Assembly: GCA_001914705.1 (NCBI GenBank)
Contig: MNDB01000104.1
Coordinates: 1-10,681 of the forward strand
DNA length: 10,681 nucleotides
Source of the DNA: Actinobacteria bacterium 13_2_20CM_68_14
Lineage (GTDB): Bacteria > Actinomycetota > Thermoleophilia > Gaiellales > Gaiellaceae
Direction of reading: 5' to 3'
A program made the position numbers and the translations under genes. This document shows, piece after piece, positions 1-5,511 of this stretch. The notes under the pieces were generated by a model. The model ran no database searches and was not told where the DNA came from. It saw only the letters and a list, made by a program, of their open reading frames with translations. The stretch's first letter is position 1, and each line of letters starts with the position of its first letter.

Positions 1-376
1 GCAGCCACCACTTCACGAGGACGAGGCCGCGCGAGAGAGTCTCGGGGTACTCGACGTCAACGGAGGCGGGATAGTCCGTCGGCGCGAGCGTGAACGGCGG
101 ATAGCGATCGGTGCCGTTGGCGTCGAAGGTGTAGAAGCCGACCCGCCAGGTCCAGCGCACGACACCGACGTTGAAGTCGAAGAGCCCGCGCGGATAACGG
201 GCTGTAAAGAGGATTGCGAAGAACGCCAACACACTGACGACGAAGAACGCGAGCCACAAGAAGAGCAGAACGATGTAGTGAGGGATGGCGAGGATCCATT
301 TGACGAGCCAGAGCCACCGGCTCAACTCAGGATCAAGCCTGCCCTCGACTCGAACGGGATAGGGGATGGCGGACAT
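1..376 (-). CDS. DUF4389 family membrane protein (C-terminus beyond window)
   Basis: The reading frame stays open from an ATG at 376 to the left edge, giving 125 visible residues and no stop, so the gene is partial. A strong Shine-Dalgarno (AAAAGGAGG, 5 bases before the ATG) fixes the start. The protein opens with a short polar segment (SAIPYPVRVEGRLDPELSRW), then one long hydrophobic segment at about residues 28-58. This is followed by motifs typical of DUF4389 proteins: ARYPRGLFDFNVG (59-71), a Trp-rich stretch RWTWRVGFY (74-82) and a DRYPPFTL motif (90-97). The family is of unknown function and lies in the membrane. The start is 27 bases after the stop of the RibD-C/DHFR-like gene on the same strand, so the two are probably co-transcribed. 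Family assignment is from remembered motifs. Confidence 0.85.
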   Translation of the reverse strand, partial: MSAIPYPVRVEGRLDPELSRWLWLVKWILAIPHYIVLLFLWLAFFVVSVLAFFAILFTARYPRGLFDFNVGVVRWTWRVGFYTFDANGTDRYPPFTLAPTDYPASVDVEYPETLSRGLVLVKWWL

Positions 377-403
377 CGGAGCCTCCTTTTCGGGTCGAGG
401 GCG

Positions 404-943
404 CTATCTTCTCGGACCCAGCGCGTACTTGAGCACGACGATGCCGCTCGCGAACGGCATGGCTTCCAGCAGCTCGAAGGTCGCCTGGGCTCCCACGAGC
501 AGGTGCTCGCCGCGCCCGACGACGACCGGCGCCATCGAGAGGTAGAGCTCGTCCAGGAGCCCATGCTCGAGCAGTGTCTTGTCGAGCTCGCCGGTGCCGA
601 ACTTGAGGATGTTGCGGCCGGGTTCGGCCTTCACCTTGGCGACCGCCTCGGCGACGTCGCCTTCGATGACGGTCGCGTTCCAGTCCGCCGGGCCGGGCGC
701 CAGCGTGCGCGAGGCGACGTACTTCGGGCGGCCGTTGATCCTGTCGGCGATCTCGCCGGTCTGCTTCGACCAGAAGTCGGCGAGCCCCTGGTAGCTCTTG
801 CGGCCGAGCAGCAGGGCGTCGGCCTCGTCCAGCCGGGCGACCGCGTACCGATGGTGCTCGTCGTCCATGTAGGGCTGCGCCCACTCCGGCGAGTCGATGA
901 CGCCGTCGAGGCTGACGAAGGTCCACTCGACGAGCTTCCGCAT
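404..943 (-). CDS. RibD C-terminal / dihydrofolate reductase-like family protein
   Basis: This is a 179-residue protein of the RibD-C (PF01872-type) fold, often annotated as 'dihydrofolate reductase family protein'. Visible hallmarks are an N-terminal strand with SLDGVI (11-16), the LLLGRKSYQGL segment (45-55) equivalent to the NADPH-binding 'GR.TY' region, an FGTGEL turn (115-120), the LLDELYLSMAPVVVGRGEHL core (129-148) and a C-terminal strand GIVVLKY. The frame is open upstream to 1126, but that extension is unlike the family. I chose the ATG at 943 because the conserved strand begins directly there. Its ribosome site is weak (AAGG about 13 bases upstream). Family members are presumed NAD(P)H-dependent reductases of unknown substrate, and true folate activity should not be assumed. 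It lies downstream of a structured spacer and just upstream of the DUF4389 gene. A second, divergent member of the same family lies at 4491-5141. Confidence 0.9.
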   Translation of the reverse strand: MRKLVEWTFVSLDGVIDSPEWAQPYMDDEHHRYAVARLDEADALLLGRKSYQGLADFWSKQTGEIADRINGRPKYVASRTLAPGPADWNATVIEGDVAEAVAKVKAEPGRNILKFGTGELDKTLLEHGLLDELYLSMAPVVVGRGEHLLVGAQATFELLEAMPFASGIVVLKYALGPRR

Positions 944-980
944 TGGTGAACTTCTACCTTGCGGAGGTCTTAGCTCTTTC

Positions 981-1208
981 CTAAGCGCGGCCGAAGCCGC
1001 ACCGCACCTCGGCGCCTCCCTGCAACAGCTTGGTCGGCACGGAGTCGAGGCGAACGGCGGGGTCGGAGACGCCGATCCGCACTTGTCGATCACCGACAAG
1101 CTCCATCGGTTCTTGGTCCCAGCCAATCCACCACGTCGTCGTCGAACGAACTTTGTCGCTTGGATTTATCAACCCCGAAACGTGCCGAGTTTGGAACTTT
1201 TCGTCCAC
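981..1208 (-). CDS. Doubtful small ORF, hypothetical
   Basis: This 75-codon frame has a GTG start and a TAG stop and lies between the VOC and DHFR-like genes on their strand. I do not recognise the protein. The first half uses many A/T-ending codons and reads unlike neighbouring genes. The second half, from a possible internal ATG at 1106 (sequence beginning MELVGDRQVRIGV), has strong G/C-ending codon choice and could be a real 41-residue product or a decayed fragment. No good ribosome site is evident before the GTG. It contains a perfect palindrome (1082-1100) within its frame, which argues for regulatory DNA rather than coding sequence. I keep it as a low-confidence alternative to a purely regulatory spacer. 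Confidence 0.15.
   Translation of the reverse strand: MDEKFQTRHVSGLINPSDKVRSTTTWWIGWDQEPMELVGDRQVRIGVSDPAVRLDSVPTKLLQGGAEVRCGFGRA
1082..1100. promoter_or_regulatory. Perfect 7-5-7 palindrome, operator candidate
   Basis: CTTGTCG, five bases (ATCAC), then CGACAAG form an exact inverted repeat of 19 bases. Its length and spacing resemble the binding sites of dimeric helix-turn-helix repressors. It lies about 140 bases upstream of the DHFR-like start on the minus strand, downstream of an AT-richer patch that might hold a promoter. No regulator gene of that kind is in the window, so any binding partner is unknown. Confidence 0.35.
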
Positions 1209-1210
1209 AG

Positions 1211-1240
1211 GCTCCGTCCCGCCTCGAGCCTGGACGGAGC
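1211..1240. repeat. Inverted repeat competing with the adjacent terminator-like hairpin
   Basis: GCTCCGTCC (1211-1219) and GGACGGAGC (1232-1240) are exact inverse complements separated by 12 bases. The second arm shares bases 1235-1240 with the stem of the neighbouring hairpin (1235-1263), so in RNA the two structures cannot form together. The repeat lies downstream of the VOC gene on the minus strand. Confidence 0.5.
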
Positions 1241-1263
1241 CGGCGGTTGGGCCGCCGGCTCCG
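1235..1263 (-). terminator. Strong GC hairpin after the VOC gene, probable terminator
   Basis: Bases 1235-1246 and 1252-1263 form a perfect 12-base-pair stem with a 5-base loop. It begins 20 bases after the VOC stop codon in the direction of transcription. There is no run of T after the stem on either strand, so it is not a canonical intrinsic terminator. GC-rich, U-tract-free hairpins of this type are common at gene ends in high-GC actinobacteria. It may end VOC transcription or stabilise the 3' end. Confidence 0.55.
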
Positions 1264-1283
1264 CACCGAGCTGCGTAGAGGCG

Positions 1284-1658
1284 CTACATCTGCAGCGGCT
1301 TGACGAGGCCGATCAGGTGGCCCTCGGGATCCTTGAACTGCCCGAGCTCGATCATGTCCATGATCGTCTCCGGACCCATGACGCGGGTGCCGCCGAGGCT
1401 CTCCGCCATCGCGAGCGCCTCCTCGATGTCCGGCACCGCGACGTAGAAGGTGACGTGGCCTTCGTACCCGTCAGGCCCGCCGGCGATGCCGCCGCCGATG
1501 CCCGACCCGTCCGGCGCCTGATTCCCCTCCCGAGCCACCATTCCGTAGTGCATCGGGTTGTTGGAGTCGATCTCCCACCCGAAGAGCTCGGAGTAGTAGC
1601 CCCGCAGCTTGTCACCGTCCTTTCCGATCACCTCGAAGTGGACTACCGGCTGTCCCAT
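1284..1658 (-). CDS. VOC family (glyoxalase/bleomycin-resistance fold) protein
   Basis: The protein has 124 residues, the usual length for a single-subunit vicinal-oxygen-chelate protein with two beta-alpha-beta-beta-beta modules. Module 1 starts with VVHFEVIGKD (5-14) and has the characteristic YYSELFGWEID segment (21-31). Module 2 holds GHVTFYVAVPDIEEAL (67-82) and ends with FKDPEGHLIGLV (108-119), the usual C-terminal signature strand. His7 and the acidic/His residues near 112-114 are candidate metal ligands by position. It resembles the glyoxalase-related group often annotated simply as 'VOC family protein', and the substrate is unknown. I chose the ATG at 1658, not the longer frame to 1796, because a good ribosome site (AAAGGAG, 6 bases upstream) precedes it and the extension is non-homologous. 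It is transcribed divergently from the sigma factor, 69 bases away. Confidence 0.9.
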   Translation of the reverse strand: MGQPVVHFEVIGKDGDKLRGYYSELFGWEIDSNNPMHYGMVAREGNQAPDGSGIGGGIAGGPDGYEGHVTFYVAVPDIEEALAMAESLGGTRVMGPETIMDMIELGQFKDPEGHLIGLVKPLQM

Positions 1659-1727
1659 CTCTCGCTCCTTTCTGGCTGACACCGGGTTAGACCGCGGCGC
1701 TCGCCGAAACTCATCGCTGCGCGTACG
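1659..1727. promoter_or_regulatory. Divergent promoter region, VOC and sigma factor
   Basis: The 69 bases between two divergent start codons must hold the 5' signals of both genes. The VOC side has a clear AAAGGAG ribosome site. The sigma side has no Shine-Dalgarno-like sequence before its ATG at 1728, so a leaderless transcript or the in-frame ATG at 1737 is possible. No convincing -35/-10 pair could be fixed for either direction. Confidence 0.4.
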
Positions 1728-2720
1728 ATGGCGCCGATGCCCGACTCGTCGCTCACAGTCAAGCCCGGCGCCGCCGAGCAAGAGCTCGAGCAACACCGCG
1801 CGGAGCTCACCGCCTACTGCTACCGGATGCTCGGCTCACCGTTCGAGGCCGAGGACGCCGTGCAGGAGACGCTGCTGCGCGCCTGGCGGGGCCTGGACCG
1901 CTTCGAGGGCCGCGCGGCCCTCCGCTCCTGGCTCTACCGGATCGCCACGAACGTCTGCTTCGACATGCTGAACGCCCGCGAGCGCCGCGCCCGGCCGATG
2001 GATCTCGGGCCCGCGCGCGAGCCGGTCGAGTCGAACCTGAACGCCCTGGCGGAGGTGACCTGGATCGAGCCGGTTCCCGCGACCGCCCTCGTAGCGGAGA
2101 GCGACCCAGCCGAGGTCGCCGTGGCGCACGAGACGATCCGGCTCGCGTTCGTGGCGGCGCTGCAGCACCTGCCGCCGCGCCAGCGGGCGGTGCTGATCCT
2201 CTGCGAAGTCCTGCGCTGGAAGGCTTCCGAGGTCGCGGAGCTGCTCGAGACCAGCGTCGCGTCGGTGAACAGCGCGCTCCAGCGCGCGCGGGCGACGCTC
2301 GAGACGAGCGACGTCGGCGCCGAACACGCGCCGCTCGACGACGCCGACCGCGAGCTGCTCTCCCGCTACGTGGCGGCCTTCGAGGCCTACGACATCGAGG
2401 CCCTCACGTCCCTGATCCACGAGGACGCGACGCAGTCGATGCCGCCGTACGACCTCTGGCTGAGCGGCCGGGAAGACATCTTCGAGTGGTGGCTCGGGCC
2501 GGGCATCGGCTGCCGCGGCTCGCGCGTGATCCCGACGGTTGCGGCCAACGGCTCGCCGGCCTTCGGGCAGTACAAGCCGAGCGAATCCGGCAGCGGCTTC
2601 GACCCGTGGGCGCTGCAGGTGCTCGAGGTCTCAGACGGCCGGATCGTCGAGCTGACGTTCTTCCTCGACACCGACCGGGTCTTCCCTCTCTTCGGCCTCC
2701 CGCCCCGGCTCGACGCGTAG
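1728..2720 (+). CDS. ECF sigma factor with C-terminal SnoaL-like domain (SigG/SigX5 type)
   Basis: This 330-residue RNA polymerase sigma factor recruits core polymerase to a specific promoter set. Region 2 occupies about 22-90, with YCYRMLGSPFEAEDAVQETL at 30-49 and the RSWLYRIATNVCFDM helix at 66-80. A linker follows. Region 4 occupies about 133-192, with LPPRQRAVLIL (148-158) and the helix-turn-helix VAELLETSVASVNSALQRAR (169-188). Residues 205-325 form a SnoaL/NTF2-like domain: LSRYVAAFEAYDIEALTSLI (211-230), HEDATQSMPP (231-240) and VSDGRIVELTFFLD (301-314). This architecture and length match the sigma-70 subfamily containing mycobacterial SigG and 'SigX5', in which the C-terminal domain is thought to regulate activity in cis instead of a separate anti-sigma factor. 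No anti-sigma gene is adjacent, consistent with that. ATG 1728 is used; 1737 is an in-frame alternative. The last 90 bases overlap the convergent STAS gene. Confidence 0.93.
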   Translation: MAPMPDSSLTVKPGAAEQELEQHRAELTAYCYRMLGSPFEAEDAVQETLLRAWRGLDRFEGRAALRSWLYRIATNVCFDMLNARERRARPMDLGPAREPVESNLNALAEVTWIEPVPATALVAESDPAEVAVAHETIRLAFVAALQHLPPRQRAVLILCEVLRWKASEVAELLETSVASVNSALQRARATLETSDVGAEHAPLDDADRELLSRYVAAFEAYDIEALTSLIHEDATQSMPPYDLWLSGREDIFEWWLGPGIGCRGSRVIPTVAANGSPAFGQYKPSESGSGFDPWALQVLEVSDGRIVELTFFLDTDRVFPLFGLPPRLDA

Positions 2721-2906
2721 CACCGCGTCCAGGCCCGCGAACACAATCAGGGCGTGGAGTGCGGGCGACGCATGGAGAAACCGGATCGTCCGGCCATGTC
2801 GCCGCGCGGCGAGCTGGAGCCGCGCAAGCAGATCGATAGTCTCCAGGTCGGCTTTGCCGAGCGCGCTCAGATCACAGACAAGCGGTCGAGGCACGGAGGC
2901 GGCCAT
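2631..2906 (-). CDS. STAS-domain protein (anti-sigma-antagonist-like)
   Basis: This 91-residue protein has an STAS fold: strand PLVCDLSAL (8-16), helix LETIDLLARLQLAARRHG (21-38), strand RTIRFLHAS (39-47), then LHALIVFAGLDAVLRV (50-65). STAS proteins bind anti-sigma kinases or lipids/nucleotides. By eye, the phospho-serine region of SpoIIAA (DSSG) aligns with Asp20-Leu-Glu-Thr23, so the usual Ser is absent. The core lies in sequence not shared with the sigma gene. The acidic tail from about residue 63 (EPGREAEEREDP onward) is read antisense to the final codons of the sigma factor and may be unstructured. ATG 2906 is the only start before an upstream in-frame stop, and the ribosome site is weak. 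It is convergent with the sigma gene and divergent from the MFS gene. A functional link with the sigma factor is suggested only by position. Confidence 0.78.
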   Translation of the reverse strand: MAASVPRPLVCDLSALGKADLETIDLLARLQLAARRHGRTIRFLHASPALHALIVFAGLDAVLRVEPGREAEEREDPVGVEEERQLDDPAV

Positions 2907-2933
2907 CTGAAGATAGACCGTCCTGCGACCGAA

Positions 2934-2960
2934 AAATCATCGCCCGGTCACCGATGAATT
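2934..2960. promoter_or_regulatory. Imperfect inverted repeat between STAS and MFS genes
   Basis: AAATCATCG (2934-2942) and CGATGAATT (2952-2960) form 9-base arms with one mismatch around a 9-base centre. It lies 28 bases from the STAS start and 63 bases before the MFS start, in the divergent intergenic region 2907-3023. That is a reasonable place for an operator controlling either gene. No promoter hexamers could be assigned with confidence. Confidence 0.3.
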
Positions 2961-3023
2961 CCGCCGCGGAGCCGCGTCTAAGCATGCGATGTCGATCACG
3001 AACAACCGGAAAGGACCCCATCT

Positions 3024-4481
3024 ATGACGATCGCCGATGACCGGACCCGCTGGCTCGCGCTCTACGTCCTCACCCTCGGCAGCCTGATGATCGTGCTCGA
3101 CGTAACGATCGTGAACGTCGCGCTGCCCTCGATCCGGGAGGACCTCGGCTTCTCCGAGACCTCGCTCGCATGGGTCGTGAACGCGTACCTGCTCACGTAC
3201 GGCGGCTTCCTCCTGCTCGGCGGTCGGCTCGGCGACCTGTTCGGCCATCGGCGGCTTTTCCTCGTGGGGATCGCCCTCTTTACGGTGGCCTCCCTCGCGT
3301 GCGGACTCTCGACGACAGAATGGATGCTCGTTAGCGCGCGTACCGTCCAGGGACTGGGCGGCGCGGTCGCCTCGGCCGTCTCGCTCTCATTGATGATGAG
3401 CTTGTTCACCGAGCCCGCCGACCGCGCGAAGGCGATGGGAATCTTCGGCTTCGTGGCCGCAGGCGGCGGAAGCATCGGCGTGCTGCTCGGGGGCGTCCTG
3501 ACCGACTTGATCAGCTGGCACTGGATCTTCCTCGTCAACGTTCCGATCGGCGCCCTCGTCATCGTTCTCTCGCTGCGGCTGCTGCCCGGCGAGCGCGGAG
3601 CGGCGATGTCCGGGCGGCTCGACGTCGCCGGCGCCGTGACCGTGACCGCCGCGCTGATGCTCGCCGTCTACGCAATCGTGAACGGGAACCAGAACGGCTG
3701 GACGTCGGCCGAGACGCTCGGGCTGCTCGGCGTAGCGGTCGCGCTGCTGGCGACCTTCCTCGTGATCGAGTCGCGAGTTCGATCGCCGCTCGTACCGCTC
3801 GGCCTCTTCAATCTGCGCAACATCTGGGTCTCCAACCTCGTCGGTGTCTTCTGGGCCGCGGCGATGTTCGCCTGGTTCTTCCTCTCGGCGCTCTACCTGC
3901 AGCTCGTGCTCGGGTACAGCCCGCTGGAGGTCGGCCTGTCGTTCCTGCCTGCGAACCTGATCATGGGAGCGTTCTCGATCGGGCTCTCGGCGAAGCTCGT
4001 GATGCGCTTCGGCTTCAGGAAGCCGCTCGCGACCGGGCTCCTGCTGGCCGCGGCCGGCCTCCTGCTGTTCGTGCGCGCGCCGGTCGACGGGAACTTCCTC
4101 GTCGACGTCCTCCCGAGCATGATCCTGCTCGGCTTCGGCGCCGGCATCGCCTTCAACCCCGTGTTGCTCGCCGCGATGAGCGACGTCGAGCCGAGCGAGT
4201 CGGGGCTCGCCTCGGGGCTCGTCAACACGTCGTTCATGATGGGCGGCGCCCTCGGGCTCGCCGTCCTCGCGAGCATCGCAGCTTCGCGGTCGCACAGCCT
4301 TCGTCTGGGGGGCGCCGGCGAGCTGAGCGCTCTCACCGGCGGCTACCACCTGGCCTTCCTCGTCGGCGCGGCCTTCGCCGCCGCCGCGGCCGTGATCGGG
4401 GGAGCGCTCCTCCGCGAAGCCGAGCCGATGGCCGCGCACGAACCCGGTCACGGTGCGGCCGCCGCCACCGAGACCTCGTAG
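3024..4481 (+). CDS. DHA2-family (14-TM, EmrB/QacA-like) MFS efflux transporter
   Basis: This 485-residue integral membrane protein has the length and hydrophobic pattern of 14-TM drug:H+ antiporters that export hydrophobic compounds. Motif D1 is LDVTIVNVALPSI (25-37). Motif A in the loop after TM2 is GGRLGDLFGHRR (66-77). Motif B in TM4 is ARTVQGLGGA (105-114), with Arg106 the usual proton-relay residue. The DHA2 hallmark WHWIFLVNVPIG is at 165-176. In the antiporter motif C (about 147-159, GGGSIGVLLGGVL) the usual Pro of 'GPxLGG' is Val153. The C-terminal tail is short, His/Ala-rich and cytosolic. A ribosome site (GGAAAGGA, 9 bases upstream) supports the ATG at 3024. The next gene begins 9 bases after the stop, so transporter and DHFR-like protein form an operon, hinting that the enzyme modifies or senses the exported compound. 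The substrate cannot be read from sequence. Confidence 0.93.
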   Translation: MTIADDRTRWLALYVLTLGSLMIVLDVTIVNVALPSIREDLGFSETSLAWVVNAYLLTYGGFLLLGGRLGDLFGHRRLFLVGIALFTVASLACGLSTTEWMLVSARTVQGLGGAVASAVSLSLMMSLFTEPADRAKAMGIFGFVAAGGGSIGVLLGGVLTDLISWHWIFLVNVPIGALVIVLSLRLLPGERGAAMSGRLDVAGAVTVTAALMLAVYAIVNGNQNGWTSAETLGLLGVAVALLATFLVIESRVRSPLVPLGLFNLRNIWVSNLVGVFWAAAMFAWFFLSALYLQLVLGYSPLEVGLSFLPANLIMGAFSIGLSAKLVMRFGFRKPLATGLLLAAAGLLLFVRAPVDGNFLVDVLPSMILLGFGAGIAFNPVLLAAMSDVEPSESGLASGLVNTSFMMGGALGLAVLASIAASRSHSLRLGGAGELSALTGGYHLAFLVGAAFAAAAAVIGGALLREAEPMAAHEPGHGAAAATETS

Positions 4482-4490
4482 GGAGGAGAG

Positions 4491-5141
4491 ATGGGCAAGA
4501 TCGTCGCGGAAATCTCGGTCTCGCTCGACGGCTACGTCGCCGGGCCGAGCCCGACACTCGAGAATCCGCTTGGCGAGGGCGGAGACCAGCTGCACGAGTG
4601 GGTCTTTCCGCTCAAGAGCTGGCGCGAGCCCCACGGCCTCCCCGGCGGAGAGACCGGACCGGACGACGAGCTCGTCGCGGAATCGCTACGCGCCACCGGC
4701 GCCGTCGTGATGGGCCGACGAATGTTCAGCGGCGGCGAAGGGCCCTGGGAGAACGACACCAACGCGAACGGCTGGTGGGGAGACGACCCACCGTTTCACA
4801 AGCCCGTGTTCGTGCTCACCCACCACGCGCGCGAGCCGCTCGTGATGGAAGGAGGGACCACGTTCACCTTCGTCACCGAAGACCTCGAGAACGCGATCGA
4901 GGATGCGCGCGCGGCCGCAGCCGAGCAGGACGTCTTGATCGCAGGCGGAGCGGACGCGATCGACCAGTCGATCAATGCCGGACTGGTCGACGAGCTCCTG
5001 CTCCACCTCGCCCCGGTGCTGCTGGGCGGCGGCGCGCGGCTCTTCGACGGCGTCGGGCCCGCGGTCCCCCGGTTCGAGGTGACCCAAGTGCTCGAGTCGC
5101 CGCTCGTGACGCACCTTCGCTACCGCGCCGTCCGAGCCTGA
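4491..5141 (+). CDS. RibD C-terminal / dihydrofolate reductase-like family protein (second copy)
   Basis: This 216-residue member of the RibD-C fold starts with KIVAEISVSLDGYVAGPSPT (3-22). It has the AVVMGRRMFSGG nucleotide-binding segment (71-82), VFVLTHHARE (106-115), the LIAGGADAIDQSINAGLVDE stretch (149-168) containing the glycine turn, LLLHLAPVLLGGGARLFDG (169-187) and a C-terminal HLRYR strand (208-212). It is longer than the copy at 404-943 through an insertion at about 22-60 and shares only the family motifs, so the pair is not a recent duplication. It is presumably NADPH-dependent, with unknown substrate. A strong ribosome site (GGGAGGAG, 2-3 bases from the ATG) sits within the 9-base gap after the MFS stop, so translation is likely coupled to the transporter gene. 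Confidence 0.92.
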   Translation: MGKIVAEISVSLDGYVAGPSPTLENPLGEGGDQLHEWVFPLKSWREPHGLPGGETGPDDELVAESLRATGAVVMGRRMFSGGEGPWENDTNANGWWGDDPPFHKPVFVLTHHAREPLVMEGGTTFTFVTEDLENAIEDARAAAAEQDVLIAGGADAIDQSINAGLVDELLLHLAPVLLGGGARLFDGVGPAVPRFEVTQVLESPLVTHLRYRAVRA

Positions 5142-5165
5142 CGCCCGGCGGTCAATGCGTAAGCT
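5138..5165 (+). promoter_or_regulatory. Probable leaderless promoter of the YciI-like gene
   Basis: CTGACG (5138-5143) resembles a -35 element and TAAGCT (5160-5165) fits the actinobacterial TANNNT -10 pattern, with a 16-base spacer. Exactly 6 bases separate the -10 from the ATG at 5172, placing the expected transcription start on the start codon. There is no Shine-Dalgarno before that ATG, as expected for a leaderless mRNA. The -35 overlaps the end of the preceding DHFR-like gene. Confidence 0.5.
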
Positions 5166-5171
5166 GAATGC

Positions 5172-5474
5172 ATGCCAATGCGGGTGGTCGTCGTCTGGCG
5201 AGCGGGGCCCACGTGGACGAGCGGCGGCGTGCGCGAGCAGCCCGGCTGGGACGAGCACGCGGAGTTCATCGACGCTCTGATCGCGAAGGGGACGTTCGTG
5301 ATGGGCGGCCCGTTCGCCGATAACTCGGGCTCGCTGAGCCTGCTCGAAGGCGTCAGTGTCGACGAGGCCAAACGGATCATCGCCGAGGATCCGTTCGTCG
5401 AGAACGGCGTCTTCGTACTCGACGACGTCCGCGCATGGGACGTCTTCGTCGACGAACTGTCGGCCCGCGTCTAA
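5172..5474 (+). CDS. YciI-like (YCII-related) protein
   Basis: The protein has 100 residues, the normal size for the YciI family, a small dimeric ferredoxin-like fold. Visible marks are the N-terminal strand RVVVVWRAGPTW (4-15), WDEHAEFIDALIAKGTFVMG (26-45) with conserved His29, GGPFADNSGSLSLLEG (45-60) and IIAEDPFVENGVF (69-81) with the typical Asp74-Pro. The His/Asp pair is thought to form the active site in this family, but no general reaction is established. YciI-like genes commonly neighbour ECF sigma factors in actinobacteria, as here. The ATG at 5172 is placed by the upstream promoter geometry, and the ATG at 5178 is an alternative. The gene is convergent with the DUF1697 gene, 37 bases away, with no clear terminator between. 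Confidence 0.88.
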   Translation: MPMRVVVVWRAGPTWTSGGVREQPGWDEHAEFIDALIAKGTFVMGGPFADNSGSLSLLEGVSVDEAKRIIAEDPFVENGVFVLDDVRAWDVFVDELSARV

Positions 5475-5511
5475 GGGGCCGCCGTCGAGAGCATGCGCCG
5501 GGCCCGCTCGG

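Larger units (their letters stand above)
944..1283. other. 340-base spacer between VOC and DHFR-like genes
   Basis: No recognisable gene fills this stretch. It holds two overlapping hairpin-forming inverted repeats just after the VOC stop (1211-1263) and an AT-richer patch around 1150-1200. On the minus strand that patch contains a TTGATAAAT sequence that could hold a promoter element. It also holds a perfect 7-5-7 palindrome (1082-1100) and a small dyad with CTTAG/CTAAG arms (968-984) about 25 bases upstream of the DHFR-like start. A 75-codon minus-strand ORF (981-1208, GTG start) crosses most of it and is listed separately as doubtful. The base composition of the upstream half is lower in GC than the flanking genes, as expected for regulatory DNA. 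Confidence 0.5.

Noticed and set aside
278..949. Plus-strand frame over the DUF4389 and DHFR-like genes
   Set aside because: It is antisense to two genes with clear motifs and good start signals, and its product has shadow-like composition.
944..1126. N-terminal extension of the first DHFR-like gene to a start at 1126
   Set aside because: The added residues are Cys/Pro/Arg-rich and unlike the family, and the conserved first strand begins exactly at the ATG at 943.
4479..4491. Possible fusion of the MFS and DHFR-like proteins
   Set aside because: There is a clear TAG stop and a separate strong ribosome site in the 9-base gap, so these are two adjacent genes in one operon.
3387..4634. Long open frame (415 codons) antisense to the MFS gene
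   Set aside because: Its product is a low-complexity run rich in Arg, Glu, Gly and His, and it mirrors the codon bias of the clearly real transporter on the other strand. It is a typical shadow frame in GC-rich DNA.
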